A stretch of DNA of 64,000 nucleotides from JACJWR01 sp963842975 (GTDB lineage Bacteria > Actinomycetota > Actinomycetes > S36-B12 > UBA10799), in NCBI GenBank assembly GCA_963842975.1, contig CAWJIH010000009.1, forward strand, positions 1 to 64,000, written 5' to 3'. Position 1 is the first letter of the stretch. The number at the start of each line of letters is the position of its first letter. This document shows positions 8,520-17,057 of the stretch, piece by piece. The translations under genes were made by a program, and so were the position numbers. The notes below the pieces were generated by a model, which did no database searches, was not told the DNA's origin, and saw only the letters and a list, made by a program, of their open reading frames with translations.

Positions 8520-10052
8520 ATGAGTGATTCAGCAGACCTCCTCGATGCGGGTCCGATTGGCCGCGAGATAGGGGTCACCGAGCTTGTCCTGCGTGACGCC
8601 CACCAGAGCCTGATGGCCACCCGGATGGCCATGGAGGACATGGTTGATGCGTGTGCTGACATTGACGCGGCCGGGTACTGGTCGGTCGAGTGTTGGGGCG
8701 GAGCCACCTACGACGCGTGCATCCGGTTCCTCAATGAGGATCCGTGGGAGCGGTTGCGCACCTTCCGAGAGCTCATGCCCAACAGCCGACTACAGATGCT
8801 CCTGCGCGGGCAGAACCTGCTCGGCTACCGGCACTATGAAGATGACGTTGTGGATCGGTTCGTCGAGAAGGCGGCCGAGAACGGCATGGACGTCTTCCGG
8901 GTCTTTGACGCGTTGAACGACGTGCGCAATGTGCGACGTGCCCTGGAGGCGGTGCGCCGGGTGGACAAGCACGCCCAAGGCACCATCTGCTACACCGAGA
9001 GCCCACTGCACACCGTCGAAGGTTATGTGCAACAAGCCCGCGACCTCATGGACATCGGCTGCGATTCGTTGTGCATCAAGGACATGGCCGCCTTGCTTCG
9101 TCCGCAGCCGGCCTATGACATCGTCAAGGCGATCAAAGACGACCTGGGTACGGATGTGCGCATTCACGTGCACTGCCACGCCACCACCGGGGTCACGCTG
9201 GTGAGCCTGATGAAGGCGATCGAGGCTGGCGCGGACGTGGTCGACACGGCGATCTCCTCGCTTTCGCTGGGCCCCGGTCACAACCCGACCGAGTCGTTGG
9301 TGGCCATGCTGGAGGGCACCGGCTACACCACGAATCTCGATGCCGACCGGTTGGGGCGGATCAAGGACCACTTCGCAGCGGTTCGCCCTCGGTATGCGCA
9401 GTTCTCATCCGGAATCACCGGAGTCGAGACCGATATCTTCGACAGTCAGATTCCCGGCGGCATGATCTCGAACATGGAAAGCCAGTTGCGCCAACAAGGC
9501 GCCGGCGACCGACTCAAGGAAGTCCTGGCTGAGGTGCCCAGAGTGCGCGAAGTCGCGGGCTACCCGCCGCTGGTGACGCCCTCGTCCCAGATCGTCGGAA
9601 CGCAGGCAGTGTTCAACGTGCTCATGGGCCCCTACCAGGTGCTCACGGCGGAGTTCGCCGATCTGATGCTCGGCTACTACGGCACCGCGATTGGCCCCCG
9701 GGACCCGGAGATCGTGGAGCGTGCGATCACGCAGACGAAGAAGGAGCCCATCGAGGCTCGACCAGCGGACTTGCTGTCGCCGGAGTGGGACAAGTTGAGC
9801 GACGAGGCCGACGCCCTTACCGGATCCGATGGCAGCGACGAAGACGTGTTGACCTACGCGATGTTCCCCGGAGTGGCCCCCGGCTTCTTCGCCAAACGCC
9901 ACGAAGGGCCGATCAACGTCGGGCTCGATCCGGCTGAGGTGGCTGCCAGCAAAGAGTCGGACTCCACGGGCCAAGGTCCGGTATCTGGGCCGATCAGGTA
10001 CGCGGTGACCCTCGATGGTGCCAAGCGCCACGTCACGGTTGAGCGGGGCTGA
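8520..10052 (+). CDS. Methylmalonyl-CoA carboxyltransferase 5S subunit
   Basis: A 510-residue protein very close in length and text to the 5S subunit of Propionibacterium transcarboxylase. It reads TELVLRDAHQSLMATRMAMEDM, which holds the metal-binding Asp, then IKDMAALL with the carbamylated Lys, then HVHCHATTG with the metal-ligand His pair. The subunit moves the carboxyl group from carboxybiotin to pyruvate to give oxaloacetate, using a divalent metal. An ATG at 8511 is an alternative start. It heads the operon with the 12S, accessory and 1.3S genes at gaps of 6, -4 and 4 bp. A pyruvate carboxylase or oxaloacetate decarboxylase alpha role is possible, but the gene set favours transcarboxylase. 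Confidence 0.93.
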   Translation: MSDSADLLDAGPIGREIGVTELVLRDAHQSLMATRMAMEDMVDACADIDAAGYWSVECWGGATYDACIRFLNEDPWERLRTFRELMPNSRLQMLLRGQNLLGYRHYEDDVVDRFVEKAAENGMDVFRVFDALNDVRNVRRALEAVRRVDKHAQGTICYTESPLHTVEGYVQQARDLMDIGCDSLCIKDMAALLRPQPAYDIVKAIKDDLGTDVRIHVHCHATTGVTLVSLMKAIEAGADVVDTAISSLSLGPGHNPTESLVAMLEGTGYTTNLDADRLGRIKDHFAAVRPRYAQFSSGITGVETDIFDSQIPGGMISNMESQLRQQGAGDRLKEVLAEVPRVREVAGYPPLVTPSSQIVGTQAVFNVLMGPYQVLTAEFADLMLGYYGTAIGPRDPEIVERAITQTKKEPIEARPADLLSPEWDKLSDEADALTGSDGSDEDVLTYAMFPGVAPGFFAKRHEGPINVGLDPAEVAASKESDSTGQGPVSGPIRYAVTLDGAKRHVTVERG

Positions 10053-10058
10053 TCGCCG

Positions 10059-11612
10059 ATGAGTATTGAATCAATGGGTGAACGCACCGAGGAACTCCTG
10101 CAGCGCCGAGCGGCTGCGAAACTCGGTGGCGGGGTCAAACGCCAGGAGAAGCAGCACGCCCAGGGAAAACTGACTGCCCGGGAACGCATCGACGCACTAT
10201 TGGATCCCGGGACTTTCCTGGAGACGGGCATGTTCGCCCGGCATCAGTCCACCTACTTCGGCCTCGCCGATGCCGACTTCCCCGCCGACGGTGTCATCAC
10301 CGGTGAGGGTGCAGTTCACGGCCGGCCGGTGCACGTGGCCTCGCAGGACTTCACGGTTGCCGGTGGCAGCGCTGGTGAAGTCCATTCGGACAAAGTCGCG
10401 GCAATGATGAAGGCCAGTCTGCAGACCGGCACGCCATTCATCTTCATCAATGACTCCGGCGGCGCCCGGGTGCAGGAGGGCATCGGATCACTCGCCGGCT
10501 ACGGCAGGGTGTTCTACAACAATGTCTTGCTCTCCGGAGTGGTTCCGCAAATCTCGATCATCGCTGGGCCGTGTGCTGGCGGTGCGGCGTATTCGCCGGC
10601 GCTGACCGACTTCATCATCCAAACGCGCAAGGCAACGATGTTCATCACGGGCCCAAACGTGATCGCCCAGGTCACCGGTGAGCAAGTCAGTTCCGACGAA
10701 CTCGGCGGTGCCGACGCCCACATGGCCCTGTCGGGGGTCAACCACTTCGTCGTGGAAGACGATGAGCAGGCGCTGTTGGTAGCGCAGAAGCTGCTGAGCT
10801 TCCTGCCCCAGAACAACACCGAAGATCCGCCGGTGGTCAACCCCAATGTGGTCATCGAACCGGACGAGGCGATCGCCGACATCGTGCCGGAGGACGGCAA
10901 GAAGGGCTACGACGTCCGGGAGGTGATCGCGCGGATTGTGGACTGGGGTGACTTCCTAGAGGTGCAAGCCGGGTACGCGCAGAACATCGTGATTGGCTTC
11001 GGCCGGGTCACCGGAAGAACCGTGGGGATCGTGGCCAACCAGCCCAATGCGCTGTCTGGTGTGCTCGACATCAACGCCTCCGACAAAGGTTCGGCGTTCA
11101 TCCGCTTCTGTAACGCGTTCAACATCCCGCTGCTGACGCTCGTGGACGTCCCGGGCTTCTTGCCAGGCGTTGCTCAAGAACACAACGGCATCATCCGGCA
11201 TGGCGCCAAGATGCTGTACGCCTATTCGGCGGCGTCCGTGCCGAAGGTCACCGTGGTGCTGCGGAAGGCCTACGGAGGCGCCTACGTGGCGATGTGTTCC
11301 AAGGATCTCGGTGCCGATCGGGTCTTCGCCTGGCCGACGGCGGAGATCGCCGTGATGGGGGCCGAGGGCGCAGCGGAGATCGTGTTCCGTCGCGAAATCG
11401 CCGATGCGGACGATCCAGCAGCCCGACGGGCGGAACTGATCGAGGAGTATCGCTCGACGTTTTCCACCCCCTATGTTGCGGCTTCGCGCGGACTGGTGGA
11501 CGACATCATCGATCCGGCCCGGACTCGTGAGATGGTCTCGCGGGCGCTGGAGATGCTGGTGGCCAAACGCGACCTCCGCCCGGCGAAGAAACACGGTTTG
11601 GGGCCGACATGA
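10059..11612 (+). CDS. Methylmalonyl-CoA carboxyltransferase 12S subunit / acyl-CoA carboxylase beta
   Basis: A 517-residue crotonase-fold carboxyltransferase with N and C halves of the ACCase-beta type. Oxyanion-hole glycine motifs are seen in both halves (INDSGGARVQEG, AGPCAGGAAYSPAL; VDVPGFLPG, LRKAYGGAYVAM). In transcarboxylase this 12S core takes the carboxyl from methylmalonyl-CoA and places it on biotin, giving propionyl-CoA. Position between the 5S gene and the biotin carrier argues for that role over a propionyl-CoA carboxylase, as no biotin carboxylase gene is nearby. The start ATG is 6 bp past the 5S stop. Confidence 0.93.
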   Translation: MSIESMGERTEELLQRRAAAKLGGGVKRQEKQHAQGKLTARERIDALLDPGTFLETGMFARHQSTYFGLADADFPADGVITGEGAVHGRPVHVASQDFTVAGGSAGEVHSDKVAAMMKASLQTGTPFIFINDSGGARVQEGIGSLAGYGRVFYNNVLLSGVVPQISIIAGPCAGGAAYSPALTDFIIQTRKATMFITGPNVIAQVTGEQVSSDELGGADAHMALSGVNHFVVEDDEQALLVAQKLLSFLPQNNTEDPPVVNPNVVIEPDEAIADIVPEDGKKGYDVREVIARIVDWGDFLEVQAGYAQNIVIGFGRVTGRTVGIVANQPNALSGVLDINASDKGSAFIRFCNAFNIPLLTLVDVPGFLPGVAQEHNGIIRHGAKMLYAYSAASVPKVTVVLRKAYGGAYVAMCSKDLGADRVFAWPTAEIAVMGAEGAAEIVFRREIADADDPAARRAELIEEYRSTFSTPYVAASRGLVDDIIDPARTREMVSRALEMLVAKRDLRPAKKHGLGPT

Positions 11613-11905
11613 CCGAGCCGACCATGGCCGACCTGATGGCCGCGGTGGAGAGCCTGTCCGCCCAAGTCGGGGCGCTGTCGGGACGAGTCGAAGCACTCGA
11701 ATCCGAGTTGTCCACGGTGCGCGCGGAACTTCCGCCCGCGGAGGTCCCCGATGAGGTCGTGATTGCTATCTCCGCGGCAGTGGCGGCGTTCCTGGGGCAT
11801 CGGGCACGTTTGAAGCAGGTGCGTTATCGCTCCGGCGGCGACGCGTGGACCCAGCAAGGTAGGGCCGCGGTCCAGCGGCGCGACGTCATTCATGGTGTGA
11901 GGTGA
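11609..11905 (+). CDS. Small coiled-coil accessory protein of the carboxyltransferase operon
   Basis: A 98-residue protein. Residues 8-42 form a heptad-patterned coiled coil (VESLSAQVGALSGRVEAL), then a hydrophobic segment (VVIAISAAVAAFLGHRA) and a basic tail ending with QQGRAAVQRRDV. The second half resembles the short helical segment found in OadG/MmdD-like subunits and in hypothetical genes of propionibacterial transcarboxylase operons. Its start overlaps the 12S stop (ATGA), implying coupled translation. It probably aids assembly of the complex, which is inference. Confidence 0.75.
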   Translation: MTEPTMADLMAAVESLSAQVGALSGRVEALESELSTVRAELPPAEVPDEVVIAISAAVAAFLGHRARLKQVRYRSGGDAWTQQGRAAVQRRDVIHGVR

Positions 11906-11909
11906 GGCA

Positions 11910-12278
11910 ATGCTGCTAAAGGTGACCGTCGACGGGGTCGTGTACGAGGTCGAGGTGGAAGTCGAGGACGATCCGCGACCCCCGCTCGGCACAATCTTCA
12001 TGGGTGGTGGATTCGTACCGCAGCATGCTGCGGCGCCCGTCGCACCGGCTGCTGCCTCCGGTGACGGAGTGAAGGCACCGTTGGGAGGAACGGTGGTGCG
12101 CATCCCGGTGAAGCAAGGCCAGGAGATCGCAGAAGGCGATGTGCTGATTGTGCTGGAGGCGATGAAGATGGAAACCGAAATCACCGCCAGCGCTGCCGGC
12201 ACCGTGGCTGAGGTGCTAGTCGACGTTGGAGACGCGGTCACGGGCGGTCAGGTATTGCTGAGCATCGACGCCGGCTGA
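11910..12278 (+). CDS. Biotin carboxyl carrier protein, transcarboxylase 1.3S subunit
   Basis: A 122-residue biotinyl protein. Residues 1-32 match the 1.3S N-terminal segment that binds the larger subunits (LLKVTVDGVVYEVEVEVE ... GTIFMGGG). A Pro/Ala hinge spans 36-53 and the biotinyl domain 54-120, with the biotin-accepting Lys86 in EAMKMET. It shuttles the carboxyl group between the 12S and 5S sites. It is the last gene of the operon, 4 bp after the accessory gene. Confidence 0.95.
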   Translation: MLLKVTVDGVVYEVEVEVEDDPRPPLGTIFMGGGFVPQHAAAPVAPAAASGDGVKAPLGGTVVRIPVKQGQEIAEGDVLIVLEAMKMETEITASAAGTVAEVLVDVGDAVTGGQVLLSIDAG

Positions 12279-12316
12279 GCCAGCCGTCCAGCCAGCTAGC
12301 CAGTCGGCCAGCCGGC
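12270..12316. repeat. CCAG-rich repeats and possible bidirectional terminator
   Basis: The short region where the two central operons converge repeats CCAGCC-type units. GCCGGCTG (12270-12277) can pair with CAGCCGGC (12309-12316). It may act as a terminator for both converging operons, but the loop is long and there is no U-tract, so this is tentative. Confidence 0.35.
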
Positions 12317-12347
12317 CCAACCCGCCGGAATTATCCCGCAGGTGCGG

Positions 12348-13994
12348 CTAGGGGTCTTCGGGCTCCATCAGGATCGCACCGGACGGGCATTCGGCCACAC
12401 ACATACCGCAGCCTTTGCAGTAGTCGAGGTCGAAGGCGTAATCACGGCCGTTGTCGCCAGCTTCGGATCCGATTTCGAACTTCCGGACCGCGTTGTCCGG
12501 GCAGACCCCGAAGCAGTTGTCGCAGTTGAAGCAATTGCCACAACTGAGGCATCGGCGAGCTTCGAACAAGGCCGTTGATTCGTCGAGGCCACCCTTGATC
12601 TCGTCGAAACTGTTGGTGCGCCGGGCGGCGTCCAAGGTGGGCCGCACGGACTTATCCGCATCCGAGTAGTACCAGGTGTTGAGGGTGTCGAAACTGGCCA
12701 GCGGCGGGCGCGGTGGGTGCACGAACTCTTCTCCGCGCAGCCAGGCGTCGATGTTGCGCGCGGCCTGCTTGCCGTGCCCGATAGCCACTGTCACGGTGCG
12801 TTCGCTGGGCACCATGTCGCCACCTGCAAAGACGCCCTCGCAGCCGGTCATCATGGCCGTGTTGACCGCCACCACACCGTCGTCGACGCTGATGCCCGGG
12901 ACGTTGTCCAGCAGGGAGAGGTCCACGTCCTGGCCCAGGGCGAGCACCACCGAGTCGGCTGCCAACTCTTCGGTTTCCCCCGTGGGCTGCGGGAAACCGG
13001 TGTCGTCGAGTTCCATCTTCTCCACCGTGATGTGGTCGGAGTCGACGTGTTTGATGGTGGACAGCCAGCGCATCAGGATGCCCTCTTCCAGGGCCTCTTG
13101 CACTTCGATGTCGTGCGCGGGCATCCGGTCGCGGGTGCGGCGGTAGACGATGACCGCCTCGTCAGCACCAAGCCGTTTGGCCGTGCGGGCGGCGTCCATC
13201 GCAGTGTTTCCGCCGCCGTACACCACCACCCGTCGACCCAGCAGCGGCTTCTCCTCACCCTCCATGTCCCGCAGCAAAGTCACCGCGTCGAGGATGTGGG
13301 CCGATTCGCCAGCAGGGATGTAGGCGCGTTTACCGATGTGGGCCCCCACGGCGAGGAAGACGGCGTCGAATCCGCCGGCTTCCTTGGCCTCCAGCACGTT
13401 GTCGACCCGGCTGTTGAGTTCCAGTTCGATGCCCAGGTCCAGCAACCGTTCGATCTCGGCGTCGAGCACGTCGCGCGGCAGACGATAGGCAGGGATGCCG
13501 AAACGCATCATGCCGCCCGACTTCGGACCGGCGTCGCGCAACACCACGTCGTGGCCGAATCGGCGCAGATGGTAGGCGGCAGAGAGCCCCGACGGGCCGG
13601 CTCCGATCACGAGAACGCGTTTGCCCGTGGCAGGGCCGGGCGGATCGAGCTGCCAACCGTGCGCCAGCGCGGTGTCGCCCAGAAATCGTTCCACCGAGTT
13701 GATCCCGACCGGCTGATCCAGTTGGGCTCGGTTACACGCGGTCTGGCAGGGGTGGTAGCAGACCCGCCCCATGATGGCGGGGAAGGGGTTGTCCGCTGTG
13801 AGGACTCGCCAAGCATCCTCGTAGCGACCCTCCTCGGCGTCGTACAGCCAGCCTTGGATGTTCTCCCCAGCCGGGCAGGCGTCGTTGCAGGGTGGCAACG
13901 AATTGAGGTATACGGGACGTTCGGTGCGCCATGATCCGGTCTTGTTTGCCAGGGACGATCCGACGTCAAGGGTGATGGCAAAAGGCTTGTCCAT
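12348..13994 (-). CDS. GltD-like FAD/NAD(P) oxidoreductase with ferredoxin domain (PFOR electron-transfer subunit)
   Basis: A 548-residue protein. Residues 35-130 carry a GltD-type Fe-S region (CNDACPAGENIQGWL; CYHPCQTACNRAQLD). FAD and NAD(P) Rossmann motifs follow (VLVIGAGPSGLSAAYHLRR; VVVYGGGNTAMDAARTAKR). The C-terminus holds a cysteine-rich part (CLSCGNCFNCDNCFGVCP) and a final CKGCGMCVAECP cluster, a PorD-like ferredoxin. The ATG at 13994 has a GGAGGA site, and an ATG further upstream is less likely. It starts 4 bp after the beta subunit and should pass electrons between the oxidoreductase and NAD(P)H or another acceptor. Confidence 0.9.
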   Translation of the reverse strand: MDKPFAITLDVGSSLANKTGSWRTERPVYLNSLPPCNDACPAGENIQGWLYDAEEGRYEDAWRVLTADNPFPAIMGRVCYHPCQTACNRAQLDQPVGINSVERFLGDTALAHGWQLDPPGPATGKRVLVIGAGPSGLSAAYHLRRFGHDVVLRDAGPKSGGMMRFGIPAYRLPRDVLDAEIERLLDLGIELELNSRVDNVLEAKEAGGFDAVFLAVGAHIGKRAYIPAGESAHILDAVTLLRDMEGEEKPLLGRRVVVYGGGNTAMDAARTAKRLGADEAVIVYRRTRDRMPAHDIEVQEALEEGILMRWLSTIKHVDSDHITVEKMELDDTGFPQPTGETEELAADSVVLALGQDVDLSLLDNVPGISVDDGVVAVNTAMMTGCEGVFAGGDMVPSERTVTVAIGHGKQAARNIDAWLRGEEFVHPPRPPLASFDTLNTWYYSDADKSVRPTLDAARRTNSFDEIKGGLDESTALFEARRCLSCGNCFNCDNCFGVCPDNAVRKFEIGSEAGDNGRDYAFDLDYCKGCGMCVAECPSGAILMEPEDP

Positions 13995-13998
13995 CGTG

Positions 13999-14997
13999 CT
14001 AGTCCTCCTGATCCAGCAGGCCGTACCGGGCGATGTTTCGATCCGCAAGAGCCTGCAGCCGGGCGAGGTCGTCGACGGCCGGTTCGGCGCCGAAGAGGTG
14101 GGCGAATCGGCGCTGGCGTTTCAAGTAGTCCGCCACCGGCACCTGCCGGCGGATCTTTGCGACCTTCGTGATCTCGCCGTTGATTGCTTCGTAGACCGGA
14201 AAGAGCCCCGACTGGGTGGCGAGCCGGGCAAGGTTGATGGTGTCGTTGCTTGCTGAACCCCAGCCCAACGGGCACGGCACCAGGATGTGTAGGTACCGCG
14301 CTCCCCGGATGCCCATCGCGGTGGTGACCTTGTTCTCTAGGTCGTGCAGGTCGGCGACGGTGGCGGTGGCTACGTAGCCGATGTCGTGGGCCATCGCGAT
14401 GCGTGGCATGTCCTTGCCCTGCCCGAAGCGCTGCCCGGGGTGACCACCGACGGCCTGCGTGGTGGTGGTGCGAGCAGTGGGCGGTGTGGCGCCGGAGCGT
14501 TGCACCCCGGTGTTCATGTACGCCTCGTTGTCGTAGCAGATGTAGAGCACGTCGTCGTTGCGCTCGAACATCCCGGACAACGGACCCATCCCGATGTCGA
14601 CGGTGCCCCCGTCCCCGCCTTGGGCCACTACTCGGACGTCCGAGCGGCCCTTGACGCGCATCGCTGCCGCCACTCCGCTGGCCACAGCTGGAGCATTGCC
14701 GAACAGCGAGTGCAGCCAGGGGATCTGCCAGGAGGTTTCCGGGTACGGGGTGGAGAAAACTTCCAGGCAGCCGGTGGCATTCACGGCCACCAACTGCCCG
14801 GAGGTGGCCCGCATCGCCGCATCGAGGGCGTATCGGGCGCCAAGCGCCTCCCCACATCCCTGGCACGCGCGGTGCCCAGAGTTGATGGAGTTGCTGCGGT
14901 TCGGGTCGGACTGGACGCTGGTGAGGTCCAGCAGACGGTTGCCGACTGCAAAGGAGCCGACTTGGTAGAACTTCACGGGTGCGGCGCCGTCGTTCAT
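13999..14997 (-). CDS. porB: Pyruvate/2-oxoacid:ferredoxin oxidoreductase, beta subunit
   Basis: A 332-residue TPP-binding subunit. It has HRACQGCGEALGARYALDA near the N-terminus, whose cysteines bind the proximal 4Fe-4S cluster, the TPP motif GGDGGTVDIGMG, and the downstream DNEAYMNTG that completes the metal site. It catalyses CoA-dependent oxidative decarboxylation of pyruvate, or the reverse synthesis. It overlaps the alpha gene by 4 bp (ATGA) and is followed by the electron-transfer subunit. Pyruvate is the likely substrate; other 2-oxoacids are possible. Confidence 0.92.
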   Translation of the reverse strand: MNDGAAPVKFYQVGSFAVGNRLLDLTSVQSDPNRSNSINSGHRACQGCGEALGARYALDAAMRATSGQLVAVNATGCLEVFSTPYPETSWQIPWLHSLFGNAPAVASGVAAAMRVKGRSDVRVVAQGGDGGTVDIGMGPLSGMFERNDDVLYICYDNEAYMNTGVQRSGATPPTARTTTTQAVGGHPGQRFGQGKDMPRIAMAHDIGYVATATVADLHDLENKVTTAMGIRGARYLHILVPCPLGWGSASNDTINLARLATQSGLFPVYEAINGEITKVAKIRRQVPVADYLKRQRRFAHLFGAEPAVDDLARLQALADRNIARYGLLDQED

Positions 14998-16277
14998 CGG
15001 GACCTGCTCGAGACGACTGGGGAGGCTGCGTGGGGATCGCCGACCACACCGAGGTCGCGCAGTATGTTCTCGGCGGCTGGGCCAGAGCGCCGGCCGGCTT
15101 TCTCGCGGGCGAGTTCGCGCTCGATCAGGTCGAGGCGCAAGTCGAGGAAACTCAGTTCGGGCAGGCCAGCAGTGTGGGCAGTCATCATCATCTCCCGAAG
15201 TGACGCCAACGGTATGGGTCGACCACCGAGGCCGGCGATCACAGTCGCGGTAGGGGTTGCCTGGCCGGCTACGGCGGTCCGGATGTGTTCGCTGACGATG
15301 CCGCCGATGCCTGCGGCGAGGGCCTTCTCGACCACGACGACTCGGCTGGCGTTGGCTAGCGCCTCGCGCACTGCGGCCAGCGGGAAGGGCCGGAAGGACG
15401 TCAGGCCCAGCAACCCCACCCGTACTCCTTCGGCGCGCAACTCGTCAACCGCGTCAGCCAGGGTGCCAAGCACCGACCCGAGGGCCACGACGACAGTCTC
15501 AGCATCGTCGAGTTCATAGGTCCAGATCAGGCCGTGGTGCGGTCGCCCGACGGATTCTCCTTGTGCGTGCGCGATCTGGGGGATGAGGTCCAGGGCCTGC
15601 ATCTGCCGCAGGTGCGCCAGATAGCGCACCTCGGTGAAGGCCTCCGGCCCGACCATGGCGCCGATCGACAGCGGTTCAGCCGGATCAAGCATCTGGCGCG
15701 GTTCGAAGGGGGGTAGGTAGGCATCCACGGTGGCCTGATCCGGCAGGTCCACGTCTTCAACTGCGTGGGTGAGGATGAATCCGTCCATGCACACCATCAC
15801 TGGCAGCGAGACCTCCTCAGCCAGTCGGAATGCCTGCAGGTGCAGGTCTACCGCGTGCTGGTTGTCGCGGGCGTACAGCTGAATCCAGCCGGAGTCGCGC
15901 TGGCTCATGGCATCGGAGTGGTCGTTCCAGATGTTGATGGGAGCGCCGATTGCCCGGTTGGCCACCGTCATCACGATCGGCAACCCCAACCCGGAGGCGT
16001 TGTACACCGCCTCCACCATGTAGAGCAGGCCCTGACTCGCGGTGGCGGTGTAGGCCCGTGCACCGGCAGCAGAGGCACCGATCGAGGCGCTCATCGCAGA
16101 GAACTCGCTGTCGACGTTGAGGTACTCGCAGTTTCGGAGTTCGCCTGACTTCACCATTCGGCTCAAGGCTTCGACGATGTGCGTCTGCGGCGAAATCGGA
16201 TAGGCGCAGATCACCTCCGGGCGGGCCAAGGCCACGGCTTGGGCCACGGCTTCGGATCCCTCAATTTGTTGCCGCAT
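14994..16277 (-). CDS. porA: Pyruvate/2-oxoacid:ferredoxin oxidoreductase, alpha subunit
   Basis: A 427-residue subunit with the PP-domain opening (SEAVAQAVALARPEVICAYPISPQ) and the N-terminal pyruvate-site residues SEFSAMSA, then TATASQGLLYM. The C-terminal transketolase-like domain II is present (AETVVVALGSVLGTL ... VGLLGLTSFRPFP). Together with gamma, beta and the GltD-like subunit it forms a four-component enzyme of the type found in anaerobes and some actinobacteria. It overlaps both neighbours, which points to one transcript. Confidence 0.92.
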   Translation of the reverse strand: MRQQIEGSEAVAQAVALARPEVICAYPISPQTHIVEALSRMVKSGELRNCEYLNVDSEFSAMSASIGASAAGARAYTATASQGLLYMVEAVYNASGLGLPIVMTVANRAIGAPINIWNDHSDAMSQRDSGWIQLYARDNQHAVDLHLQAFRLAEEVSLPVMVCMDGFILTHAVEDVDLPDQATVDAYLPPFEPRQMLDPAEPLSIGAMVGPEAFTEVRYLAHLRQMQALDLIPQIAHAQGESVGRPHHGLIWTYELDDAETVVVALGSVLGTLADAVDELRAEGVRVGLLGLTSFRPFPLAAVREALANASRVVVVEKALAAGIGGIVSEHIRTAVAGQATPTATVIAGLGGRPIPLASLREMMMTAHTAGLPELSFLDLRLDLIERELAREKAGRRSGPAAENILRDLGVVGDPHAASPVVSSRSR

Positions 16278-16911
16278 CGGTGAGTTCTCCTTCCTGCGGG
16301 TAGCCCGCTACTGGGCTCTCGCCAAGTCTGTCTCGCTGCTTCTGCTCGAGTACTTCCTGGAAAGCCTCGGCGGCGGCGTTCGCGTTCGACTCACCCAGCG
16401 CCCCGGGGAATCGACGGGTGAGGGCCTTTTGCACCCCGGTCAGCGACACTACTTCGGTGAGGGCGGCGAATCCGCCTAGCAGCACGGAGTTGGGCACCGG
16501 CCGACCGATGTGTCGAAGGGCAATTTGGGTCGCTGCCACCGTCACCAGGCGAGCGGGGTCACGGTTGGCGGTGAAATCGTTCAGACCGAGATCCGCGAAG
16601 GACTTGCGGGTGTTGACCAGCACGTAGGCATCGTCCGGCAGCCCGGAAAGCAGGTCCACTTGGTTCAGCAGGGTGGCGTCTTGCACGATCAGAGCGTTTG
16701 GCACCAAGATCGGCTCGCGGTTTCGGATCGGCCGATGCGAGATTCGGCAATACGCAACCACTGGAGCACCGGTGCGTTCGGAGCCGAAACTCGGGAAGGC
16801 TTGGGCGTGCAGACCGGCGTCGAAGGCGGCGACGGAGAGCAATTCTGCGGCCGTCACCACGCCTTGGCCGCCGCGGCCGTGGATACGCGTTTGGAACACG
16901 AGACTCCTCAT
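16261..16911 (-). CDS. porG: Pyruvate/2-oxoacid:ferredoxin oxidoreductase, gamma subunit
   Basis: A 216-residue subunit with the typical gamma-domain start (RIHGRGGQGVVTAAELLSV) and the CoA-side loop FPSFGSERTGAPV. It is the first gene of the four-gene operon and overlaps the alpha gene by 17 bp. The C-terminal 40 residues are Glu/Gln-rich and beyond the usual domain. The promoter should lie in the 146 bp shared with the divergent GNAT gene. Confidence 0.92.
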   Translation of the reverse strand: MRSLVFQTRIHGRGGQGVVTAAELLSVAAFDAGLHAQAFPSFGSERTGAPVVAYCRISHRPIRNREPILVPNALIVQDATLLNQVDLLSGLPDDAYVLVNTRKSFADLGLNDFTANRDPARLVTVAATQIALRHIGRPVPNSVLLGGFAALTEVVSLTGVQKALTRRFPGALGESNANAAAEAFQEVLEQKQRDRLGESPVAGYPQEGELTDAATN

Positions 16912-17057
16912 GGCTTCGTTGGGACTTCCGCTCGGTGGGCGTATGGCCGCTGCGCGGGATGACCTCCCTATCTTTTCCAGAGTATCCCTAAGCCACGCGG
17001 TGTGAGCTCAGGCTGGGAAGGTCATGTGCCGCTGGGCACCGGCTAGGGTCATACGCC

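Noticed and set aside
12717..13934. Long plus-strand open frame of 405 codons opposite the GltD-like gene
   Set aside because: Translation is His/Arg/Gly-rich with no motif, and the minus strand carries a fully recognisable enzyme. It is an antisense shadow of GC-rich codons.
13607..15049. Minus-strand open frame of 480 codons in another frame over porB
   Set aside because: Arg/Pro/His-rich text without family features; porB in the correct frame explains the region.
14344..15519. Plus-strand open frame of 391 codons opposite porA and porB
   Set aside because: No motif, composition typical of an antisense frame.
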